Below are positions 46,222 through 55,421 of a DNA stretch of 64,000 bases, one piece after another. How positions within the stretch are numbered: position 1 is the stretch's first letter; every line of letters starts with the position of its first letter. The position numbers and the translations under genes are program-made. The stretch is from Deltaproteobacteria bacterium (GTDB taxonomy: Bacteria; Desulfobacterota; Desulfobacteria; Desulfobacterales; UBA5852). The DNA lies in the NCBI GenBank assembly GCA_020444045.1, contig JAHLLS010000015.1:62001-126000 (forward strand), written 5' to 3'. The notes beneath the pieces were generated by a model. It saw only the letters and a list, made by a program, of their open reading frames with translations, had not been told where the DNA came from and ran no database searches.

Positions 46222-46764
46222 CTATCGAGGAAAGGGTTTTACCGCGACGGATTGGGCCATCATCAGTCCGGTGATGGTTTTAGCGTCTCGAATCTTTCCT
46301 GAGTGGATCATTTCCAGCGCTTCCCCATAGTGGAATTCATGGATATCGAGGATTTCATCCGCGTCCAGTTGCTGTTTGGCCGGCAGGAGTGCTTCTGCCC
46401 GGTAGAGATGAATGATCTCATCCGAATAGGCCGGCACCGGCAGGATCGCACCCAATGGATGCCATTGCGCCGCTGTGACACCGATCTCCTCGGTTAGTTC
46501 GCGCTGGGCGCATGCCAGGGGCGATTCTCCCGGCTCCATCGTTCCGGCCGGTATTTCCCATATCCGGCCGCCAACGGCATAGCGAAACTGCCGTATCAGG
46601 ACGACCCGGCCCTGTTCCGTTACCGGGACGATGGCTGTCGCACCGGGGTGGCGGATTACATCCAGAGTTGCATCAACGCCATTGGGAAGGGTGACGCGGT
46701 CGTGGTGAAGGGCAAACACCCGTCCTTCGTGGACAACCTTTGATTCTTTGCAGTGGGAAGACAT
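46222..46764 (-). CDS. Nudix ADP-ribose pyrophosphatase-like
   Basis: The 180-residue product has the full Nudix box GTMEPGESPLACAQRELTEEIG and the preceding RIWEIPA, as in ADP-ribose hydrolases. It should cleave nucleoside diphosphate derivatives with Mg(II). AAAGGGAAACC precedes the ATG. It is convergent with the dynamin gene. Confidence 0.92.
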   Translation of the reverse strand: MSSHCKESKVVHEGRVFALHHDRVTLPNGVDATLDVIRHPGATAIVPVTEQGRVVLIRQFRYAVGGRIWEIPAGTMEPGESPLACAQRELTEEIGVTAAQWHPLGAILPVPAYSDEIIHLYRAEALLPAKQQLDADEILDIHEFHYGEALEMIHSGKIRDAKTITGLMMAQSVAVKPFPR

Positions 46765-47000
46765 GGTTTCCCTTTCGAGCGGTGTGGTGTGATGATGTGC
46801 AGTGGCCAGAGGGGCAACTTGCGCTTGCCGGTATACTTATCGAACCATGGTGCCCTGTCAAGCGCCACATGGCACAGCCGGAGAATGACGCCGGATAACG
46901 CGTGTGGATTGACGACGACGACCGGCATGCACACCTTGAAGGTAAAGATTACCCGCGCCCCAATGGGGAGTATGGAAATCCGGTTCCGGGAAGCTCTGCC

Positions 47001-47534
47001 ATGAAACGATTCAATACCTTGATCGTCCTGCTGATAGCTGGCGTAATGATCCAGGGCTGCACGGTTATCTCACCCAAGATGATGGCCGATGCTTTGACGG
47101 ATGTTTCTTTCGCCGAGCTGTCGCAGAATGCCGACACCTTTCGCGGTCAGACCGTTATACTGGGAGGCCATGTCATCGAGGTGCGCAACGAAGCCCGGCA
47201 GACGATTATCGTTGTGCTGCAGACCCCCCTGGGTTCCGGTCAGGAACCCCTGCCGCCCGACCGCTCTGAGGGGCGGTTTATGCTGCAGCATGACGGGTTT
47301 CTCGATCCGGAAGTTTTTGCCAAAGGACGGACCCTTACCGCAGCGGGCGAGGTCACCGGTGTTATCCGGGAGGCGATCGACCATGAACCCTATGATTACA
47401 TCCTGCTGGCGTCCCGCGAAATTTATCTGTGGGAACGCACGGAAGATTTGTACCGATATCCGTATCCTTACCGATCACCTCTGTATGATCCCTGGTATTA
47501 TCGAAATCCCTCGCGCCGCTATCGCTATCGTTAG
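47001..47534 (+). CDS. Slp-family outer-membrane lipoprotein
   Basis: The 177-residue product has a signal peptide with lipobox MIQGC. The mature part (SFAELSQNADTFRGQTVILGGHVIEVRN, then DGFLDPEVFAKGRTLTAAGEVTG) matches the Slp/YeaY family, starvation-induced outer-membrane lipoproteins. The C-terminus is Tyr/Arg/Pro-rich (RYPYPYRSPLYDPWYYRNP). It is followed by a ferritin-like gene 81 bp downstream. Confidence 0.88.
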   Translation: MKRFNTLIVLLIAGVMIQGCTVISPKMMADALTDVSFAELSQNADTFRGQTVILGGHVIEVRNEARQTIIVVLQTPLGSGQEPLPPDRSEGRFMLQHDGFLDPEVFAKGRTLTAAGEVTGVIREAIDHEPYDYILLASREIYLWERTEDLYRYPYPYRSPLYDPWYYRNPSRRYRYR

Positions 47535-47615
47535 CGAAGGGGTGCGCCGAATGTTTTTGAATAGTCTTTATGGCGAGCGCGTATCGATCGAACACCATTG
47601 TCAGGAGGTAACCGT

Positions 47616-48125
47616 ATGACGACCATTGAGGATGCTATCACCAACGCGATTGACTATGAAACCCGTATTCGTGATCTTTACCGCGAGGCGGTCAACGGGA
47701 CCCAAGACCCCAAGGGCAGGCGGGTTTTTCAGGCCCTGGCCGATGATGAACAGCGGCATATCGACTATCTCGAGGCCAAGCGCACCCAATGGCATGCGGA
47801 GGGACGGATCCGTGTTGAATCGCTGAAATCGCTCATTCCGGACGCCAAACGCCTCATGGCAGAGGTGGAAGTGTTGAAAGAGACCATGGCCGGCGAAGAT
47901 CGACGGGATGAAAAACGCATGTTGAGCAAGGCACTGCAGGTGGAAGTTGAAACCAGTGCCTTCTATCGCGATATGGTGGCGCAAATGGAGGGCGATGCCC
48001 GCGTCATGTTTGCGCGGTTCCTGGAGATCGAGGATGGTCATATCGCCGCGGTCCAGGCCGAGTTGGATTATATCAGCCACACGGGGTTCTGGTTCGATTT
48101 TCAGGAATTCGATATGGAATACTGA
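47616..48125 (+). CDS. Ferritin-like / rubrerythrin-type protein
   Basis: The 169-residue helical product has carboxylate ligand motifs in AIDYETRIRDLYREAV, ALADDEQRHIDYLEAK, ALQVEVETSAFYRDMV and FLEIEDGHIAAVQAEL. It probably has a diiron centre acting on peroxide or storing iron. AGGAGGTAACCGT gives a strong start. It is the third ferritin-like gene in the window. It lies just before the rnf promoter, which may start a separate transcript. Confidence 0.9.
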   Translation: MTTIEDAITNAIDYETRIRDLYREAVNGTQDPKGRRVFQALADDEQRHIDYLEAKRTQWHAEGRIRVESLKSLIPDAKRLMAEVEVLKETMAGEDRRDEKRMLSKALQVEVETSAFYRDMVAQMEGDARVMFARFLEIEDGHIAAVQAELDYISHTGFWFDFQEFDMEY

Positions 48126-48246
48126 TTGCCGAAACCCCGCGCCACCATCGTCAAACCGCCCCTGGCAGCCGCTTTGATCGATCCCTGCCAGGGGCTTGTG
48201 TGCCATCCCCAATTAATCCCCGCAGCATAATTCCTGTCCTTTAGTC

Positions 48247-48275
48247 TTGACACAAAATATGATCTTTAATATTAG
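48247..48275 (+). promoter_or_regulatory. Sigma-70-type promoter for rnfCDGEAB
   Basis: TTGACA, 17 bases, TATTAG, in an AT-rich stretch 93 bases before the rnfC ATG. The spacing is ideal; the -10 box matches TATAAT at 4 of 6 positions. Confidence 0.65.
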
Positions 48276-48367
48276 CACTCCTTTGGTCAAACGTGAGTCG
48301 ATTTTATTTTTGTCGCTGGAAAAGGCGCCGGTGTTTGGATCGAACCCGGCGGTTGCAAGGAGACTTT

Positions 48368-49732
48368 ATGGCAGCATCCGTCCAAGCCTTCGGAGGCAGT
48401 GGAACCTTTAAACACGGAGTCCATCCACCGGAGCGGAAACATTTTTCCAAAGATCTTCCCATCGAAGTAGTCCCCAGCCCCAAGCAGGTGCTGCTGCCCA
48501 TGCTGCAACACGTGGGAGCGCCCAGCATTCCGGTGGTCAAAGCCAAAGATGTGGTGGCCTTTGGTGATATGGTATGCAAAAGCGGCGGGTTTGTTTCCGC
48601 ACCCCTGCATGCCCCCATTGCCGGAAAAGTGCTGAAATCCGCGGTGACCACTCTGCCCAACGGCCGGCATGTGCAGGTGATTCCCATCAAGGCCGATGGA
48701 GAGCAGCTAGAAGGCCCGGCGCTGATGGCGGAAATTCTCGGCGGTGAATGGCCACTGGACAGTCTGGGGCAATATGACCGCGCCACCATTACGGAAGCCA
48801 TCGCCAATGCGGGGATCGTGGGCCTCGGTGGGGCGGCCTTTCCGGCGCACGTGAAATACACCCCCAACGATGACAAACTGGTGGACACGGTCCTGATCAA
48901 CGGTTGTGAGTGTGAGCCCTACCTCACACCGGATTATCGCGTCATGCTGGAAGGTACCCAGGCCGTCATTGCCGGTGCGATTCTGGCGGGGCGTGCCTCC
49001 GGTGCCCGCGATATCATTATCGGGATCGAAGACAACAAACCTGAAGCGGTCAAGGTCCTGCAAGACGCCGCACAGGGCACCGATGTCAAAATTGCGGTGC
49101 TCAAAACCAAATATCCCCAGGGAAGTGAAAAACAGCTCATCATGGCGGTTTTGAAGCGGGAGGTCCCGCTGGGCGGGCTGCCCCTCGATGTGGGCGTAGC
49201 GGTCAGCAATGTGGGAACGGCGGCGGCCATTGCAAGGGCCGTCATGCGGGGTAAACCCCTGACGCACCGTGTGGTAAGTGTCACCGGCAGCGGTATTCGC
49301 AACCCTAAAAATCTCCTGGTACCCATCGGCATCAGCTACCGTGAATTGATCGATTATTGTGGTGGCTTAAAAGAAGATGCGGCTCGCATTATTTCCGGCG
49401 GTCCCATGATGGGGTTCGCTTTTGCCAATCTTGACGCACCCGTGACCAAAGGCACCAGCGCCATGACGGTGCTGACGGCGGAAGATGTCCGCAAGGCTGA
49501 GGAAACCGCGTGTATTCGTTGCGGGCGCTGTGTCGATGCCTGCCCTATGAATCTGGTGCCGACCAAGATCGCTTTAGCCAGTCGGGCCAAGGACGTGGAT
49601 CTGGCGCAGGCCTATCACATCATGGCCTGTTTCGAATGCGGTTCTTGTGCCTTTACCTGCCCGGCCAGCATTCCTTTGGTGCAGCTGGTCCGCACCGGCA
49701 AGGCCCAGGTCATCGCCAGTCAGCGCAAATAA
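48368..49732 (+). CDS. rnfC: RnfC, NADH-side iron-sulfur subunit of the Rnf complex
   Basis: RnfC is the NADH-oxidising/reducing peripheral subunit of the ferredoxin:NAD+ oxidoreductase that pumps Na+ or H+. The 454-residue length is standard. Motifs are FGGSGTFKHGVHPPERK at the N-terminus, GLGGAAFPAHVKY, INGCECEPYLT and two 4Fe-4S motifs, CIRCGRCVDACPM and CFECGSCAFTCPA. The ATG follows AAGGAGACTTT. It is first in the rnfCDGEAB order, as in acetogens and sulfate reducers. Confidence 0.96.
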   Translation: MAASVQAFGGSGTFKHGVHPPERKHFSKDLPIEVVPSPKQVLLPMLQHVGAPSIPVVKAKDVVAFGDMVCKSGGFVSAPLHAPIAGKVLKSAVTTLPNGRHVQVIPIKADGEQLEGPALMAEILGGEWPLDSLGQYDRATITEAIANAGIVGLGGAAFPAHVKYTPNDDKLVDTVLINGCECEPYLTPDYRVMLEGTQAVIAGAILAGRASGARDIIIGIEDNKPEAVKVLQDAAQGTDVKIAVLKTKYPQGSEKQLIMAVLKREVPLGGLPLDVGVAVSNVGTAAAIARAVMRGKPLTHRVVSVTGSGIRNPKNLLVPIGISYRELIDYCGGLKEDAARIISGGPMMGFAFANLDAPVTKGTSAMTVLTAEDVRKAEETACIRCGRCVDACPMNLVPTKIALASRAKDVDLAQAYHIMACFECGSCAFTCPASIPLVQLVRTGKAQVIASQRK

Positions 49733-49825
49733 ATAGTCGCCGCCGTTCCCGTCTGGCAGGCCGAGACGGATGGTGATTTCGGCACGCAAACGATAAACCT
49801 TTACGAGTCTGTTTAACGGATGATT

Positions 49826-50818
49826 ATGACGGAAAATTCTCAAACGACGACGTCCGAACCCAGCGCCGCGGCTCCTGTGATTCATGTGTCACCATCGCCG
49901 CATTTGTCCAACCAAGCCCTAACGACCCAGCGCATCATGCTCGATGTGGTCATCGGACTTCTGCCGGTGGTGCTGATGGCGCTCTATGTGTTTCGCCTCT
50001 ATGCCGTCAAACAACTGGCCATCTGTGTGGTCAGTTGCCTGGCGGCGGAAGCCCTCTTCACCAAAATGCGCGGCCGGTCCCTGCCCCTGAAAGACTGTTC
50101 CGCACTGGTGACCGGCGTCATCCTGGCATTGTCCTTGCCCGGACCGGCACCCTGGTATGTGGGCTTTATTGCATCCTTCGTGGCCATCGGTATCGGTAAG
50201 ACGATTTTCGGCGGCGTCGGGATGAATCTGTTCAATCCGGCCATGGTCGGGCGGGCGTTTGTCATGATCGCGTTTGCCAGTGTGCTGGCCGCCGCCGGGT
50301 ATCAGGATGCGGGCAGCGCCGTCGATGCGGTCACCCAGGCAACCCCGATGGACACCTTCAAGCAGACCGGCGTGGCGGCTCCGCTGTCCGCCTTGATCTT
50401 TGGATTGACCAATGGCTCCCTTGGTGAAACCAGCGCATTGGCCTGCCTGATCGGCGGCCTGTTCCTATGCATTCGCCGGACGGCGTCATGGGAGATCCCG
50501 GCCGGGGTCATCCTTTCGGTGACCCTTTTCGGTGGCATCGCAAACCTGATCAACCCGGATGCGGCCTGGACGGTTCTGCATCATTTGCTGGGCGGATCCT
50601 TGCTGTTCGGCGCATTTTTTATTGCAACGGATCCGGTATCCAGCCCGCTGACCCCAAAGGGTAAGTTTATTTTCGGTTTTGGCGTTGGCGCGCTCATTAT
50701 GCTGCTGCGGCTATTCAGCGGCTATCCGGAGGGCGTAATGTTTGCCGTGCTGTTGATGAATGGTCTGACACCGCTGATCAATCGCTGGACCATCCCGCAA
50801 CCGCTGGGAGCCCAGTAG
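49826..50818 (+). CDS. rnfD: RnfD, membrane flavoprotein subunit
   Basis: The 330-residue polytopic protein has SPHLSNQALTTQRIMLDVVIGLLPVVLMALYVF at the N-terminus, MNLFNPAMVGRAF and TDPVSSPLTPKGKFIFG. The region TQATPMDTFKQT resembles the covalent FMN site of RnfD/NqrB, where the Thr is flavinylated. The ATG at 49826 is preferred over the one at 49820, though both are close. It is in an operon with rnfC and rnfG. Confidence 0.95.
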   Translation: MTENSQTTTSEPSAAAPVIHVSPSPHLSNQALTTQRIMLDVVIGLLPVVLMALYVFRLYAVKQLAICVVSCLAAEALFTKMRGRSLPLKDCSALVTGVILALSLPGPAPWYVGFIASFVAIGIGKTIFGGVGMNLFNPAMVGRAFVMIAFASVLAAAGYQDAGSAVDAVTQATPMDTFKQTGVAAPLSALIFGLTNGSLGETSALACLIGGLFLCIRRTASWEIPAGVILSVTLFGGIANLINPDAAWTVLHHLLGGSLLFGAFFIATDPVSSPLTPKGKFIFGFGVGALIMLLRLFSGYPEGVMFAVLLMNGLTPLINRWTIPQPLGAQ

Positions 50819-50888
50819 GGCTGTGGCCGCAAAGTTTAAGGTATTATTGAGGGTTCAACGACATAGATGAGGAGATAATAGGCGCGGC

Positions 50889-51527
50889 ATGACAGAAAAC
50901 GTGAAGACCAATTTTATTTCCCAGACCTGGCTGGTCCTTTTACTGGCGATATGTTTCGGGGCGCTTTTGGCCGGGATTCAGATTACGCTGGGCCCGACCA
51001 TCGAAGCCAACAAGATCAACGAAACCCTGGAGAAAGTCCCGGAGATGGTGTTCGGGGCGGCCCATGCCCAGGAATTGGCCGATCGGAAACAATCCGTGGA
51101 CGTGACGCCGATTTCGATTGGCGTCGACAAGGCGGGCAAAACCATACGGTACAGTGTTTTTGAAGCCAAAACCGAGGGCCAGTTGGCGGGATGGGTCGTC
51201 AAGACCGCCGGGCAGGGGTATGCGGACAAGATCGAGATGCTGATCGGGTTTGATCCCCAGGTGGAGAAAATCACCGGATTGTTCGTACTCGATCAGAAAG
51301 AAACCCCCGGCCTGGGCAATAAAATCGTCACGGATGCCTGGCGCAGCCAGTTTCTGGCCAAGTCCACCGGCCAGGCCTTGACAGCAGTTAAAGGCAATGC
51401 CAAGGCCGGCAACGAGATTGACGCCATCACCGGTGCCACCATTTCTTCCAAAGCGGTGACCGACATCATCAATACGGCGGTCAACGACCTGCGCAAACCA
51501 TTGATAGCCAAGGCAAAAGGAAAGTAG
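50889..51527 (+). CDS. rnfG: RnfG, FMN-binding subunit
   Basis: The 212-residue product has one N-terminal membrane helix (WLVLLLAICFGALLAGIQI) and a periplasmic-side FMN domain. The flavinylation motif DAITGATISSKAV contains the Thr that carries covalent FMN through a phosphoester. Other family features are GYADKIEMLIGFD and KETPGLGNKI. It transfers electrons within the Rnf chain. Confidence 0.95.
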   Translation: MTENVKTNFISQTWLVLLLAICFGALLAGIQITLGPTIEANKINETLEKVPEMVFGAAHAQELADRKQSVDVTPISIGVDKAGKTIRYSVFEAKTEGQLAGWVVKTAGQGYADKIEMLIGFDPQVEKITGLFVLDQKETPGLGNKIVTDAWRSQFLAKSTGQALTAVKGNAKAGNEIDAITGATISSKAVTDIINTAVNDLRKPLIAKAKGK

Positions 51528-51529
51528 TT

Positions 51530-52159
51530 ATGGCGGACCAACCCACAGCCCTGGAACGTTTCATTCAGGGCATCTTGCCGGAAAACCCGGTTTTCAGACA
51601 GTTGCTCGGGCTTTGCCCGACATTGGCCGTGACCAACAATATGAAATCCGCGGTGACCATGGCCGGCGCGGTACTCTTTGTGCTCTTCTGCGCCAATGTC
51701 ATCACCAGTCTGATTCGTAATTTGCTCAAGCCCCATTTACGCATTGTCATCTTCACCCTGACGATTGCGACCTTCGTGACGATCGCCGACCGTTTTTTGG
51801 CGGCCTATCTCTACCAGATGAGCAAGACCCTGGGGCCCTACATTCCGCTGATCATCGTCAACTGCATTATCATCTGCCGGTGCGAAGTGTGTGCTTCCAA
51901 GCAGGGTGTGATCACGGCCGGGGCGGATGCCATCGGGCAGTCCATCGGGTTCGGGATCGCTCTTTCGGCGATTGCCGCGGTGCGTGAGATTCTGGGAACC
52001 GGTATGTTTTTCGAAATACGTGTTCTTCCGGCCGCCTGGCCGGACTGGGTGATTATGGTGCTGCCCCCCGGTGCGTTTCTCACCTTCGGCCTCCTGATCG
52101 GATTGGTGAACTGGTACGAATCCGTTCGCACCCCTAAAGCCGGAAAAAGTGAGGGCTAA
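51530..52159 (+). CDS. rnfE: RnfE, membrane subunit
   Basis: The 209-residue protein has about six membrane helices. The motifs [23 protein letters not shown] and [17 protein letters not shown] are typical of RnfE/NqrD and hold the Cys residues of the intramembrane iron-sulfur centre. It starts two bases after the rnfG stop, which indicates coupling. Confidence 0.95.
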   Translation: MADQPTALERFIQGILPENPVFRQLLGLCPTLAVTNNMKSAVTMAGAVLFVLFCANVITSLIRNLLKPHLRIVIFTLTIATFVTIADRFLAAYLYQMSKTLGPYIPLIIVNCIIICRCEVCASKQGVITAGADAIGQSIGFGIALSAIAAVREILGTGMFFEIRVLPAAWPDWVIMVLPPGAFLTFGLLIGLVNWYESVRTPKAGKSEG

Positions 52160-52164
52160 ACAAC

Positions 52165-52947
52165 ATGATGACTTATCTAATCGATATTTTTCTCATTGCC
52201 GTCAGCGCCGCCCTGATCAATAACTTTGTCCTGCATTACTTCGTCGGGATATGCCCCTTTGTGGGCGTTTCCCGGCGGATTGAAATGGCCTTTGGCATGG
52301 GATGTGCGGTTACCTTCGTCATCAGCATTGCCGCATTTATCAGCTGGGCCATTACAACCTTTGTTCTGGTACCCGGTGCACCGCTTTCGCAGTGGATTGC
52401 CGGGTTTTTCGTCTCGGCTGAAACCGCCGCCAAAGTGGATCTCACCATTTTGAGCTATATTGTCTATATTTTGGCAATTGCGTCTTCGGTGCAGTTTGTC
52501 GAGATGTACGTGCGCAAATTCTATCCACCGCTTTACAAATCCTTTGGCGTTTATCTGCCGCTGATCACCACCAATTGTGCCATTTTATTTGCGTGTCTGA
52601 CCATCATGAGCAATATCGTCGGTGTGGACGATCCGGCCGCGGCCTGGGATCTTGGGCGTTCGCTGGTGCTGGCAATTTTTGGTGGCGTAGGCTTTACGAT
52701 TGCCATCGTCATCATGGCCGGCATTCGGGAAGAGCTTGATCTTTGTGACGTGCCCGCGCCGTTTAAGGGCGTGGCCATTACATTGATTGTGGCCGGGATT
52801 CTGGCCCTGGGATTCATGGGGTTTACCGGTGTCGATTCAGGTCTTCGAAAAGCCATTACACCAGCGGCTGCGAGTCAGGCCGTCCTGGAAGACAGTTCAT
52901 TACCGACTGTCGTAAATCAAGGATTGGACAAGCTGCATGTTGGATGA
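52165..52947 (+). CDS. rnfA: RnfA, membrane subunit with extended C-terminus
   Basis: The 260-residue product exceeds the usual ~190 residues because of an added loop after the second helix ([20 protein letters not shown]) and a C-terminal tail. Core motifs are present: [23 protein letters not shown] and [17 protein letters not shown], with Cys residues that pair with those of RnfE. The second ATG (52168) is equally possible. It is six bases after rnfE. Confidence 0.94.
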   Translation: MMTYLIDIFLIAVSAALINNFVLHYFVGICPFVGVSRRIEMAFGMGCAVTFVISIAAFISWAITTFVLVPGAPLSQWIAGFFVSAETAAKVDLTILSYIVYILAIASSVQFVEMYVRKFYPPLYKSFGVYLPLITTNCAILFACLTIMSNIVGVDDPAAAWDLGRSLVLAIFGGVGFTIAIVIMAGIREELDLCDVPAPFKGVAITLIVAGILALGFMGFTGVDSGLRKAITPAAASQAVLEDSSLPTVVNQGLDKLHVG

Positions 52948-53019
52948 ATGCCTCGATGCCGGAATAGGGATGAGAACGATCGGCGTCTGCAGCACATATC
53001 GGGATAGGGAGATGGAAGT

Positions 53020-53931
53020 ATGAATGCAGTTACGTTAGGCCTTTCCGCTGGAACACTCTTCGCGATGGCCGTAGTTTTTTCGTGTATCCTCACCTGGGCC
53101 AGCCGGAAATTCTATGTCGAGGTCGACCCCCGGGTGACAGCCATCATGGACGCACTTCCCGGCGCCAATTGCGGTGGCTGCGGTTTCGTGGGCTGCAGCG
53201 ATTACGCCGAAGCCGTTGTCGGCGATGGTGCGCCGGTGAACAAGTGCACCGTCGGAGGGGCGAGCTGTGCGGCGGAAGTGGCCGGCATCATGGGGGTCGA
53301 ATTGACGGACACCCTGCCGTTTCGACCGATTGTTCACTGTGGCGCGCACACGGCCGATAAATTGCATCGGCATACGTATCTCGGGGAACAGACCTGTGCG
53401 GCGGCCAACCTGGTTTCCGGCGTACAAGGCTGCACCTACGGCTGCCTGGGGATCGGGGATTGCACGCGGGCCTGCAACTACGACGCCCTGCATGTCGTCG
53501 ACGGCCTTGCTACCGTCGATTATGACAAATGTGTGGGGTGCGGTGCCTGTGCCAAAGTCTGCCCGCGCAATATCATCACCATGACGCCTTTTAAATTTCA
53601 GCGCGTGATGGCGATCGCCTGCTCCAACAAAGACTTCGGCAAGGCCGTCAAAGACGTCTGCAATGTAGGCTGCATCGGGTGTAAAGCCTGTGCCAAGGCG
53701 TGCAGCCTGTTCCAGATAGAAGACAACCTGTCTTCAATTAACTACGATCTCTACTGTCAGGACTACACCGAAGATCTCAAGAAAGCGATCGAGAAATGCC
53801 CCCAGAAGAAAATTATCCTGGTGGGCAAACCATCAGCCAAAGATCTTGAGGAAACCAAGGACATGGATGTCCCGGAACTGGTGGAGGCCCAATTCCGCAC
53901 GACAGTGGACGACCAGGAGTGGTGGGGATAG
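53020..53931 (+). CDS. rnfB: RnfB, multi-cluster iron-sulfur subunit
   Basis: The 303-residue product has an N-terminal membrane helix and then CGGCGFVGCSDYAEAVVGDG (the RnfB 4Fe-4S domain with a distal Cys in NKCTVGG). Further cysteine motifs follow: [29 protein letters not shown] and CIGCKACAKAC. It receives electrons from ferredoxin. It is last in the operon and followed by a strong terminator. AGGGAGATGGAAGT precedes the ATG. Confidence 0.96.
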   Translation: MNAVTLGLSAGTLFAMAVVFSCILTWASRKFYVEVDPRVTAIMDALPGANCGGCGFVGCSDYAEAVVGDGAPVNKCTVGGASCAAEVAGIMGVELTDTLPFRPIVHCGAHTADKLHRHTYLGEQTCAAANLVSGVQGCTYGCLGIGDCTRACNYDALHVVDGLATVDYDKCVGCGACAKVCPRNIITMTPFKFQRVMAIACSNKDFGKAVKDVCNVGCIGCKACAKACSLFQIEDNLSSINYDLYCQDYTEDLKKAIEKCPQKKIILVGKPSAKDLEETKDMDVPELVEAQFRTTVDDQEWWG

Positions 53932-53976
53932 CGATTTCCCGAACGGTTCACCGCGAGATCATCTTTTCAGCATGCG

Positions 53977-54008
53977 AGGCAGGGAATTTTTCTCTGCCTT
54001 TCTTGTTG
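53977..54008 (+). terminator. Rho-independent terminator after rnfB
   Basis: A ten-base stem (AGGCAGGGAA with TTCTCTGCCT, one G-U pair), loop TTT, and a T-rich tail TTCTTGTT. It is 45 bp after the rnfB stop codon. Confidence 0.8.
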
Positions 54009-54042
54009 GCGGACCGGCCGAAGAATGCCGTATCAAAGCCGG

Positions 54043-55398
54043 TCAGATCGACCGCACCGCCTTGACATGATTGGCGAAGGTTCGATCCTGCCAGGCTACA
54101 AATCCGAGTTCCAGACTGACATACCAGGCGCTCGTAAATGTTCGCCGGTCGCAGCTCCATAACCGTTTGTGATGCGGGGCGAAGTCGTTCACCAGGCAAT
54201 AGTCCGTTCCGGACGGAGGACGGCGCAGAAGGGTCAACAGTTCGGCTATCGTGGGCAACCGCCAGTTCTGCTGTCCCATCCAGGCGGTGGCATTCAAGTC
54301 ATCGATGTAAATTAGGGCCGACGGCCAGTCCAGCGGGAAATCACTACCGCCATATTGCCACTGCAGACCGGTGGTTTCATCCCCGACAGTGGCACCGGCT
54401 GCGTCGGGCTGGAAGCCAGCGTCGCGGTGAAATGCCGGTTGCCAGAGCGCATCCAGATCAAATAGCGCGCGGGCGTCAGAGGGGCCGGTACGGAGCGGCT
54501 TTGACCGTGGCGGCAGAGTGGCCGCCGGTGGTCTTGATGGTGGTGGCGCGGAAGCCACGGGCTGCAACCGGCAGGTCGCATCGATGTTTTCCTCCCAACG
54601 CTGGTGCAGACGCATCATCTCGGCGGCCATGGACATGGCGTCCGGGTAACGCGCGGCGGGACGGGGCGACAATGCCCGGGACAGGAATTCATCCCAGCCG
54701 GTATCGAGGTCCGGATGGATACGGCTGGCCGGTTGGAGAGGGTTTTGGGGCAATGTCCCGGTGAGCATGCGATAGATCATGACCGCTACGGAATACAGGT
54801 CGGCCGTCTGATCCACCTGATTCGGATGGTCCTCCTGCTCGGGAGCGGCATAGAACGGGGAGCCGACTTTCAGGGCCGGCGGGACGTTAATGGTTTCACC
54901 ACGGAGTTTGGAAAGGCCAAAATCGCAAATTTTGACCGTATCATCTTCGGTAAGCAAGATGTTGAACGGTTTGATGTCACGGTGGATGATGCCCGCGGCA
55001 TGCAAACGCTTCAGCCCATTCAGGATCTGGCGCGTGTAGTGAATGACTTTTTCGATGCGCAGGACACGGGAGCGGGCGTCGGTGATATAGGTTTCACCGA
55101 TCACGGCCCCCAGGGTATTGCCGTAATAGTCCATGACATAATAGGGGGTCCCTTGATGCATACCGAAATCGAGCACATCGATGATGTTGACATGCCGGAT
55201 GGCGGCCATCGCGATGGCTTCTTCGGTAAAGAGACGGTGCAGCTGCTCCCGTCCGATCAACTTGAGCAGAAGGTCGCTGGGGGTCAGGATCTTGAGAGCC
55301 AGAAGCCGCCGGATGACGGGGACTTCGACTTGCAGCACTTTTCCCATGCCGCCGCGACCGAGCAGCCCGCGGATGCGGTATTTATCGATGCATTTCAT
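54043..55398 (-). CDS. Hanks-type Ser/Thr protein kinase with C-terminal DUF1566 domain
   Basis: The 451-residue product has a kinase domain at residues 1-270: IRGLLGRGGMGKVLQVEV (Gly loop), LLALKILT (Lys), IIHRDIKPFNILL (catalytic loop) and KICDFGLSKL. A Pro/Ser-rich linker (APPPSRPPAATLPPRSKP) follows, and the C-terminus matches DUF1566/Lcl: DETTGLQWQYGGSDFPLDW and NWRLPTIAELLTLLRR. I see no membrane segment, so the DUF1566 domain is probably cytoplasmic. It is 23 bp after the phosphoesterase gene. Confidence 0.9.
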   Translation of the reverse strand: MKCIDKYRIRGLLGRGGMGKVLQVEVPVIRRLLALKILTPSDLLLKLIGREQLHRLFTEEAIAMAAIRHVNIIDVLDFGMHQGTPYYVMDYYGNTLGAVIGETYITDARSRVLRIEKVIHYTRQILNGLKRLHAAGIIHRDIKPFNILLTEDDTVKICDFGLSKLRGETINVPPALKVGSPFYAAPEQEDHPNQVDQTADLYSVAVMIYRMLTGTLPQNPLQPASRIHPDLDTGWDEFLSRALSPRPAARYPDAMSMAAEMMRLHQRWEENIDATCRLQPVASAPPPSRPPAATLPPRSKPLRTGPSDARALFDLDALWQPAFHRDAGFQPDAAGATVGDETTGLQWQYGGSDFPLDWPSALIYIDDLNATAWMGQQNWRLPTIAELLTLLRRPPSGTDYCLVNDFAPHHKRLWSCDRRTFTSAWYVSLELGFVAWQDRTFANHVKAVRSI

Positions 55399-55421
55399 GG
55401 ATGACAACCGAAGTGTGTCGA

